From the NCBI RefSeq assembly GCF_014646055.1, contig NZ_BMMS01000017.1, positions 148,242 to 212,241 on the forward strand: a stretch of DNA of 64,000 nt, in the 5' to 3' direction. Each line of letters starts with the position of its first letter. Position 1 is the first letter of the stretch. The notes beneath the pieces were generated by a model that had not been told where the DNA came from, searched no databases, and saw only the letters and a list, made by a program, of their open reading frames with translations. Shown here piece by piece: positions 59,310-64,000 of the stretch. Source of the stretch: Wenjunlia tyrosinilytica (GTDB lineage Bacteria > Actinomycetota > Actinomycetes > Streptomycetales > Streptomycetaceae). Made by a program: the position numbers and the translations under genes.

Positions 59310-60038
59310 ATGAAGCAGCACAGGGTCGGCACCGTGATGGCGCCCGACGTCGTTCGGGTGACGCCCGACACGACCTTCAAGGAAGTCGCCGAGCAGCTGG
59401 CGCGGCACCGCATCAGCGGGCTTCCCGTCGTGGACGACGACGAGAAGGTGCTCGGGGTGGTCTCCGAGACCGATCTGGTCCTGCGTCAAGCCGCACAGGC
59501 CGACGCACAGGACCCGCCACGTCGGCGCATGCCGTGGCGGGGCCGAAGTGCTCGGCGCAAAGCCGCCACGGCCTCGGCCAGGACCGCCGAGGAGCTGATG
59601 TCAGCGCCGGCGGTCACCGTGCACGCGGAAGACACCATCGTCTCCGCCGCCCGGACCATGGCCCGGCACAGCGTCGAGCGGCTGCCGGTGCTGGACGAGG
59701 AGGACCGGCTGGTGGGCATCGTCACCCGGCGCGAGCTGCTGAGGGTCTTCCTGCGCGCCGACGAGGACATCCGGGGCGAGGTGATCGGCGAGGTGCTCGT
59801 CAAGACACTCTCGCTGACCCCCGGTACTGTCGAGGTGACAGTGGACGACGGTGTCGTGGAGGTGAGCGGGCGACTCGAACGGCGCAGCGAGATTCCCATC
59901 CTTGTGCGCCTGACAAGTCAGGTCGACGGAGTGGTGGACGTGGTCGACCACCTGTCCTACCGCCACGACGACACGCACACCGAGCCCACGCAGCCCGCGA
60001 TGCACGGCGTGGCCGACGACTGGCTGCGCCGCCTGTGA
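59310..60038 (+). CDS. CBS-domain pair protein with C-terminal BON domain
   Basis: 242 aa cytoplasmic, likely nucleotide-sensing protein. CBS 1 begins RVGTVMAPDVVRVTPDTTFK and has GLPVVDDDEKVLGVVSETDL; a basic linker (RRRMPWRGRSARRKA) follows; CBS 2 contains SAPAVTVHAEDTIVSAARTM and RLPVLDEEDRLVGIVTRREL. The last about 70 residues are a BON domain (SLTPGTVEVTVDDGVVEVSG). CBS pairs bind AMP, ATP or similar and report energy state. It has a GAAGAGG ribosome site and is third in the operon. A paralogue is encoded at 63.1 kb. Confidence 0.9.
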   Translation: MKQHRVGTVMAPDVVRVTPDTTFKEVAEQLARHRISGLPVVDDDEKVLGVVSETDLVLRQAAQADAQDPPRRRMPWRGRSARRKAATASARTAEELMSAPAVTVHAEDTIVSAARTMARHSVERLPVLDEEDRLVGIVTRRELLRVFLRADEDIRGEVIGEVLVKTLSLTPGTVEVTVDDGVVEVSGRLERRSEIPILVRLTSQVDGVVDVVDHLSYRHDDTHTEPTQPAMHGVADDWLRRL

Positions 60039-60069
60039 GGCCCTCGGGCCGAGAGGAGGAGTGAGGAAG

Positions 60070-60594
60070 ATGGCAGACTTGCGTGTCCTGGTCGCGCATG
60101 GGACCAAGAACGGTTCCACGGCGGAGATCGCAGAGATGATCGGCACCACGCTCCGCGAGCACGGCATCGTGGCCGACGTGCGTCCCGCGGGCGATGTCCG
60201 CGACGTCACGGAGTACGACGCGGTCGTGCTGGGCGGCGCCCTGTACACGAACCGCTGGCACCGCGACGCGGTGCGGTTCTCCCGTCGGCACCGCGGGAAG
60301 CTGGCGGACCGGCCCGTCTGGATGTTCAGCAGCGGGCCGTTGGACGCCTCGGCCGCGCAGCGGCGCATCCCCCCGACCGCGAGCGCCCGGCGGGCCATGG
60401 GCCGACTGGGCGCCCGGGACCACGCCACCTTCGGGGGGCGGCTGGAGGACGGCGCCAAGGGCCTGATCGCCCGGCAGATCCTCAAGTCCGGCCGAGGCGG
60501 TGACTTCCGCGACCGCGGACAGATCCGCTCCTGGGCGGACGGCATCGCCACCGACCTCGCCGCACAGCCGCCGTACACCTCGCACGCGGCCTGA
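60070..60594 (+). CDS. Flavodoxin-like protein (HemG/menaquinone-linked type)
   Basis: 174 aa. The flavin phosphate loop is VAHGTKNGSTAEIAEMIGTT near the N-terminus, followed by YDAVVLGGALYTNRWHRDAV and a central PVWMFSSGPLD, all typical of the flavodoxin_5 branch that includes protoporphyrinogen oxidase HemG. The C-terminal half is more basic than in HemG. It may carry electrons under oxygen limitation. ATG 60070 has GAGAGGAGGA nine bases upstream; GTG 60061 is too close to it. Fourth gene of the operon. Confidence 0.85.
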   Translation: MADLRVLVAHGTKNGSTAEIAEMIGTTLREHGIVADVRPAGDVRDVTEYDAVVLGGALYTNRWHRDAVRFSRRHRGKLADRPVWMFSSGPLDASAAQRRIPPTASARRAMGRLGARDHATFGGRLEDGAKGLIARQILKSGRGGDFRDRGQIRSWADGIATDLAAQPPYTSHAA

Positions 60595-60652
60595 CGGCGG
60601 CGACTGGACCGCCCTCGCCCGAACGGACCCGCTGCCGGAAGGGATCGCCCGC

Positions 60653-61507
60653 ATGGCGCAAAAGGACCGCGGCAAGCAGGGGCAGGACGCTCCGCCCGCC
60701 CGTATGCCCCGCAAGGTGTACGAGCGGGAGCTGTCCCGCCTTCAGGAGCAACTGGTGGTGATGCAGGAATGGGTGCGGGCGGAGGGAGCCCGGCTGGTCG
60801 TCGTCTTCGAGGGCCGCGACGCCGCGGGCAAGGGAAGCACCATCAAGCGCGTCACCGAGTTCCTCAACCCGCGCGTGGCCCGTATCGTCGCTCTTCCGGC
60901 GCCCACGGACCGCCAGCGCGGACAGTGGTACTTCCAGCGGTACGCGGAGCATCTGCCGGCCGCCGGTGAGCTGGTGCTGTTCGACCGCAGTTGGTACAAC
61001 CGGGCGGGTGTCGAGCGCGTCATGGGCTTCTGCACGAAAGCCGAGTACGGACGCTTCCTCCACCAGTGCCCCATCTTCGAACGGCTCCTCGTCGAGGACG
61101 GCATCCTGCTGCGCAAGTACTGGTTCTCCGTCGGCGACGAGGAACAGGAGCGGCGCTTCCGGTCGAGGCTGACCGATCCCATGCGGCGCTGGAAGCTGTC
61201 ACCGATGGACCTGGAGTCCGTCACCCGCTGGGAGGCGTACTCGCGGGCGAAGGACGAGATGTTCGTGCACACGGACATTCCCGAGGCCCCCTGGTACGTC
61301 GTCGACGCCGACGACAAGAGGCGGGCGCGCATCAATATGATCGCCCATCTGCTCTCCACCGTTCCCTACCACGAGGTCCAGCGCTCCGCGCTCCGCCTGC
61401 CGGACCGCCCGCCTCCCACCGGCTACGAGCGTCCGCCCAGGGAGATGCAGACATATGTGCCCGACCACGCGGGCTCCTTGCTGGGATCGGAGACGGACAG
61501 CACCTAG
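60653..61507 (+). CDS. ppk2: Polyphosphate kinase 2 (PPK2)
   Basis: 284 aa. It uses polyphosphate to phosphorylate ADP or GDP, or the reverse. Walker A is VVFEGRDAAGKGSTIKRVTE, Walker B LVLFDRSWYNRAGVERVMGF, the lid is Arg-rich (EEQERRFRSRLTDPMRRWKL), and HTDIPEAPWYVVDADDKRRA is family-typical. The single domain and motif set suit class I. It would make nucleoside triphosphates when respiration fails. ATG 60653 follows GGAAGGG. It is the last intact gene of the unit; an 18-bp duplication covers its stop and a very strong hairpin follows. Confidence 0.93.
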   Translation: MAQKDRGKQGQDAPPARMPRKVYERELSRLQEQLVVMQEWVRAEGARLVVVFEGRDAAGKGSTIKRVTEFLNPRVARIVALPAPTDRQRGQWYFQRYAEHLPAAGELVLFDRSWYNRAGVERVMGFCTKAEYGRFLHQCPIFERLLVEDGILLRKYWFSVGDEEQERRFRSRLTDPMRRWKLSPMDLESVTRWEAYSRAKDEMFVHTDIPEAPWYVVDADDKRRARINMIAHLLSTVPYHEVQRSALRLPDRPPPTGYERPPREMQTYVPDHAGSLLGSETDST

Positions 61508-61524
61508 GAGACGGACAGCACCTG
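61489..61524 (+). repeat. 18-bp tandem duplication across the PPK2 stop codon
   Basis: Unit 1 (61489-61506, GGAGACGGACAGCACCTA) and unit 2 (61507-61524) differ only in the last base. The stop codon is formed at the junction, so the extra unit is untranslated. It looks like a recent slippage or repair event. Confidence 0.85.
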
Positions 61525-61696
61525 GATGAACGAGTCCGATGGCTTCAGTGGTCATGGGCGATCGGTGATTGCTTGATCGGCGCGTTGGCGGTCCGGTTTT
61601 GACGGATGCCCGATGCCGGATGCCGGTGCCGGTACGCGCCGCCGGGACGGCACCGCACCCGTCGCCGACCGGTTCCAGCGCCGTCTGAGCCGTACG

Positions 61697-61741
61697 AACG
61701 GCTCCGGGCCGGCTCCTGCCAGGAGCCGGCCCGGAGCCGTT
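61697..61741 (+). terminator. Very strong hairpin terminator ending the GNAT-PPK2 operon
   Basis: Perfect 21-bp arms (61697-61717 and 61721-61741; left arm begins AACGGCTCCGGG) with a 3-base loop. No T-run follows. It is the longest perfect hairpin I found in the window and closes the five-gene unit. Confidence 0.8.
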
Positions 61742-61817
61742 GCCGTGTTCCGCTCTCCGTCACGCCTCGGGCGCGCCCCTCGGCGCCTCTGCCGAACATC
61801 CGTGCCCGTCAACGCAA

Positions 61818-61991
61818 GACACCGTGGCGGGCGCGATCCACGCGGGCACCGTGTTCATCAACACGCCCAACCCGCTGGACGCCTCCGCGCCCTGGGGCGG
61901 CTTCAAGTCCAGTGGCCGGGGCCGGGAGATGCCCAGCAGCGCCATCGACCTCTACACCGAAGTGAAGAGCGTCTGGACGTCGCTGTCCTGA
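61818..61991 (+). pseudogene. Aldehyde dehydrogenase, C-terminal remnant
   Basis: The last 57 codons of an ALDH-family gene: VAGAIHAGTVFINTPNPLDA, then SAPWGGFKSSGRGREM, then AIDLYTEVKSVW. This matches the end of NAD-dependent aldehyde dehydrogenases, but the catalytic Cys/Glu core and cofactor domain are missing. Upstream, after the strong hairpin, there is no homologous sequence, so the 5' 85-90 percent has been deleted. An AGGA-type start is absent. Confidence 0.8.
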
Positions 61992-62140
61992 CATCCGCGT
62001 GAAGCGCCTCCCCCCGCCGACTCCCAGGCGCGGGGGAAGCGTGCAGCAAGTACCTTCCGATGCACAGCCCGGTCCGCGATCAGGCCCACCCCGCCGCAAG
62101 GACCCTTTGCGTTTCGGGATCGCCGCGTCGAGGTCAAGAG

Positions 62141-62176
62141 GAGCCGGTTGGACCGTCCTCATGGGCCGCTTGGCCC
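62141..62176 (+). promoter_or_regulatory. DevR/OsdR-like boxes before the decayed hydrogenase operon
   Basis: GGGCCGCTTGGCCC (62163-62176) and, 22 bp upstream centre to centre, the weaker GAGCCGGTTGGACC (62141-62154). They lie 68-103 bases before the start codon of the frameshifted Fe-S subunit remnant. Confidence 0.62.
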
Positions 62177-62243
62177 CTGCCGGTGCCGCTCGTGGCACCG
62201 GACCATGGCCGTGAAGGCCCCACCACCGGCGAAGAGGTGCGAC

Positions 62244-62522
62244 ATGGCGGCTGTCGAGGAGACCTCGCGCGGCGCTCGGCAAGGACAGGCTCGACGCGCT
62301 GGTGCGCGTGCTCGCCGAAGAGGGCAGGCCGTCATCGATCCCTCTGTCCGGGACGGCGCGATCGTGCTCGCGGAGATCGGCTCCCGCGACCGGCTGCCCT
62401 ACGGCTGGGGCACGGAGCCGGACGCGGGACGGTACCGGCGGGCCGCCGTCTCGTCGGCCGCGGAGCGGATGGGCCGCTCGATGCCGCCGGTGGACCCGCG
62501 AACGAAGGAGGCGGAACAGTGA
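62244..62522 (+). pseudogene. Frameshifted, truncated 4Fe-4S subunit gene (hydrogenase-associated)
   Basis: Homology switches frame. The start MAAVEETSR is in frame with ATG 62244. The next stretch, ALGKDRLDALVRVLAEEGRP, is read one frame over, and then VRDGAIVLAEIGSRDRLPYG and WGTEPDAGRYR return to the first frame. These pieces match the N-terminus of 4Fe-4S dicluster oxidoreductases found with group 3 NiFe hydrogenases in actinobacteria. All Cys clusters are missing because the gene is truncated near 62460. Its last frame still ends on a stop overlapping the next start (GTGA), so the original operon coupling is preserved. The family assignment is from memory of those N-termini. Confidence 0.68.
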
Positions 62523-62986
62523 CCACTATGGCGACCGGCCCGCTCGCCGGGCTGAAGGACCCTCACCTCGAGCGCCTGATGGAGTTCTCCCGGCAGGTGA
62601 ACTTCCCCGCCGGCAGCCGCCTGTTCGAGGAGGGCGGCAGGGCGGACCACTTCTGGATCATCCGCTCGGGGTCGGTCGACCTCAGCCTCCATATACCCGG
62701 ACGCGCCGCCCCCAGGGTCGAGACCCTGGGGCCCGGAGAACTGCTCGGCTGGTCATGGCTGTTTCCGCCGTACCGCTGGCACTTCGGCGCGCAGGCCCTC
62801 AGCCCGGTGCGCGCGCTGGAATTCGACGCCGAGCGGGTGCGGCAGCTGTGCCGGGAGGATCCGGCACTCGGCCACGACCTCGTCCTCGCCTGCGCACAGG
62901 TGATCGCGGACCGGCTGAAGTCCGCCCGTACACGTCTGCTCGACCTGTACGGGCCCCACCGGAGCTATCGCGATGACGGGGACTGA
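62519..62986 (+). CDS. Cyclic nucleotide-binding-type (Crp-like) protein without HTH
   Basis: 155 aa, one cNMP-binding beta-roll: MEFSRQVNFPAGSRLFEEGG, then RADHFWIIRSGSVDLSLHIP, GPGELLGWSWLF and a C-terminal helix (DLVLACAQVIADRLKSARTR). There is no DNA-binding domain, and the phosphate-binding cassette Arg is replaced (LGWSWLFPPYRW), so it may not bind cAMP. In related clusters this protein lies among hydrogenase subunits, as here between two remnants. GTG 62519 follows AAGGAGG; an in-frame ATG is three codons on. Confidence 0.87.
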   Translation: MTTMATGPLAGLKDPHLERLMEFSRQVNFPAGSRLFEEGGRADHFWIIRSGSVDLSLHIPGRAAPRVETLGPGELLGWSWLFPPYRWHFGAQALSPVRALEFDAERVRQLCREDPALGHDLVLACAQVIADRLKSARTRLLDLYGPHRSYRDDGD

Positions 62987-63104
62987 GACGGCCGCGGTCC
63001 CTGTGGCCCACCGGGTGGAGCGGGTGCACCGGGAGAGCGCGGACACAGACTTCCTCGACCCCGCGGTCGAGCGCTTCGACTCCCAGCCACGGAGGCAGCC
63101 ATGA
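62973..63104 (+). pseudogene. Remnant of a hydrogenase FAD/NAD-binding subunit gene
   Basis: A 43-codon ORF starting MTGTETAAVPVAHRVERVHR then ESADTDFLDPAVERFD. The first 27 residues resemble the N-terminus of hydrogenase-linked FAD/NAD(P)-binding reductases, where V-P-x-x-x-R-V precedes E-S/T-A-D-T. The flavin-binding RxxS and NAD domains are gone. It overlaps the upstream gene by 14 bases and its stop overlaps the next start (ATGA), so a large internal deletion has joined the head of this gene to its tail. Confidence 0.58.
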
Positions 63105-63769
63105 CCGGCACCATGCGCACCGTCAGCGACGTGATGACCCACACGGTCGTCGCGGTCGGCCGCGACGCGTCGTTCAAAGAGATCGTGCGAACGATGGAGC
63201 AGTGGAGGGTCAGCGCCCTGCCGGTGCTGGAGGGCGAGGGGCGCGTCATAGGGGTGGTCTCCGAGGCCGACCTGCTGCCCAAGGAGGAGTACCGCACCGC
63301 CGATCCCTCGCTGCTGGAACAGCTCCGGCGTCTGGAGGACATCGGCAAGGCCGGCGCGGGCGTCGCCGAGGAGCTCATGACGTCCCCCGCCGTCACGGTG
63401 CACTCGGACGCGCCCCTGGCCGAGGCCGCCAGGGCCATGGCCATCCGCAAGGTCAAGCGCCTGCCGGTGGTCGACTCCGAAGGCCGTCTCGAGGGCGTGG
63501 TCAGCCGGTCGGACCTGCTGAAGGTCTTCCTCCGGTCGGACGAGGACATCGCGAACGAGGTGCGCCGGGAAGTGGTCGGCCGGCTCTCTCCCGCGCTCTC
63601 CCCCACCGTCGAGGTGAGCGTCGACGACGGGGTGGTCACTGTGCGCGGAGGGATCAGTGACACATCGCTGATCCCTCTGGTGGCCGGACTCGTGCGCGCG
63701 GTCGAGGGCGTCGTCACCGTCGAATGCGAGCTCACCACGGCTCGAGACGGTGCGCCCGGCCCGCCGTAG
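63101..63769 (+). CDS. CBS-domain pair protein with C-terminal BON domain
   Basis: 222 aa paralogue of the protein at 59.3 kb. CBS 1: VSDVMTHTVVAVGRDASFKE and ALPVLEGEGRVIGVVSEADL. CBS 2: LMTSPAVTVHSDAPLAEAAR and RLPVVDSEGRLEGVVSRSDL. BON region: SPTVEVSVDDGVVTVRGGIS. The linker is short and acidic rather than basic. The start overlaps the preceding remnant (ATGA), with GGAGG upstream. It is probably cotranscribed with the cyclic-nucleotide-binding-type gene under the boxes at 62141-62176. Confidence 0.9.
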   Translation: MTGTMRTVSDVMTHTVVAVGRDASFKEIVRTMEQWRVSALPVLEGEGRVIGVVSEADLLPKEEYRTADPSLLEQLRRLEDIGKAGAGVAEELMTSPAVTVHSDAPLAEAARAMAIRKVKRLPVVDSEGRLEGVVSRSDLLKVFLRSDEDIANEVRREVVGRLSPALSPTVEVSVDDGVVTVRGGISDTSLIPLVAGLVRAVEGVVTVECELTTARDGAPGPP

Positions 63770-63815
63770 ACCACTGTCCGGACCGCTTCCACCCGCCCGA
63801 CCAGTACCTTCCATG

Positions 63816-63829
63816 GGGCCGTTCGGCCC
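63816..63829 (+). promoter_or_regulatory. DevR/OsdR-like box before the regulator gene
   Basis: GGGCCGTTCGGCCC, a perfect 6-bp inverted repeat with a TT centre, flanked by CCAT and ATGG. It lies 50 bases before the response-regulator start, suggesting autoregulation. No clear second box is seen. Confidence 0.65.
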
Positions 63830-63878
63830 ATGGTGCGGTGGGCTGCGGTGGGCGAGGATCGAAGAGGACGGGACCTAC

Positions 63879-64000
63879 ATGGATGCTGGGCAGGGAGCGA
63901 TCGTGGATCAAGGAGAAGAGTTCTCGCGGGAGAGGCCGATCCGGGTCTTCCTGCTGGACGACCACGAGGTGGTCCGGCGCGGCATCCTCGACCTGCTGGA
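63879..64000 (+). CDS. DevR/OsdR-like NarL-family response regulator, N-terminal part (cut by window edge)
   Basis: The first 40 residues are visible: a short variable leader, then RPIRVFLLDDHEVVRRGILD, which closely follows the DevR/DosR receiver start (VFLVDDHEVVRRG). The acidic DD pocket is present; the phospho-Asp and LuxR domain lie outside the window. ATG 63879 follows GAGGACGGG; an in-frame GTG at 63903 is also possible. A box of the repeated palindrome lies 50 bases upstream. This is the likely regulator of the 47.4-64 kb island; its sensor kinase is not in the window. Confidence 0.82.
   Translation, partial: MDAGQGAIVDQGEEFSRERPIRVFLLDDHEVVRRGILDLL

Overview
This 64 kb window is high-GC actinobacterial DNA that reads as a Streptomyces chromosome. 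Third codon positions are strongly G/C, GTG and TTG starts are frequent, many neighbouring genes overlap by ATGA or GTGA, and several promoters look leaderless. TTA (bldA-type) codons are rare and clustered. The families present are typical of the genus: NsrR with flavohaemoglobin, CGNR proteins, DUF5997, SpoIIE phosphatases, GPP34, secreted hydrolases, P450s and a c-di-AMP riboswitch. I see no tRNA, rRNA, CRISPR array or intact insertion sequence.

Layout. 1-6.6 kb: the end of a GH64 glucanase, a NarL-type two-component pair, a polysaccharide deacetylase and a large secreted alpha/beta hydrolase. 6.6-9.4 kb: a MarR-regulated SnoaL-like gene with two operators, then an NO-detoxification pair (flavohaemoprotein and NsrR) with NsrR-like sites. 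9.6-15 kb: a membrane-anchored XRE regulator divergent from two tiny coupled ORFs, a GPP34 protein, a membrane SpoIIE phosphatase and an MscS channel. 15.5-26 kb: a secreted M1 peptidase, a VOC/CGNR divergent pair on a 29-bp palindrome, a PQQ-propeller lipoprotein, an LPMO without a signal peptide, metallo-hydrolases, LysR genes and DUF5997.

26-35 kb: an NlpC/P60 wall hydrolase behind a c-di-AMP riboswitch, then an RpiR regulator divergent from a complete C45 acyltransferase plus oligopeptide ABC transporter operon. 36-41 kb: two P450s and a flavin monooxygenase, each with a TTA codon in its first 20 codons. 41-47 kb: a coupled pair of secreted repeat proteins (seven-bladed propeller and alpha-toroid-like), a small membrane protein and a cation/proton antiporter.

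47.4-64 kb is a DevR/OsdR-type dormancy (hypoxia) island. It holds three tandem universal stress proteins, a GH65 phosphorylase, phosphoketolase, a GNAT/ADP-forming acyl-CoA synthetase fusion, two CBS proteins, a flavodoxin, PPK2, a cyclic-nucleotide-binding-type protein and, at the right edge, the start of a DevR-like response regulator. A repeated palindrome close to GGGNCGYYYGGCCC lies 50-85 bp before four start codons here and is the best candidate for the regulator's binding site. Together the enzymes would recover ATP from disaccharides, sugar phosphates, acyl-CoA and polyphosphate when respiration stops. An associated hydrogenase operon appears to have decayed: two subunit remnants, one frameshifted, still flank the cyclic-nucleotide-binding-type gene.
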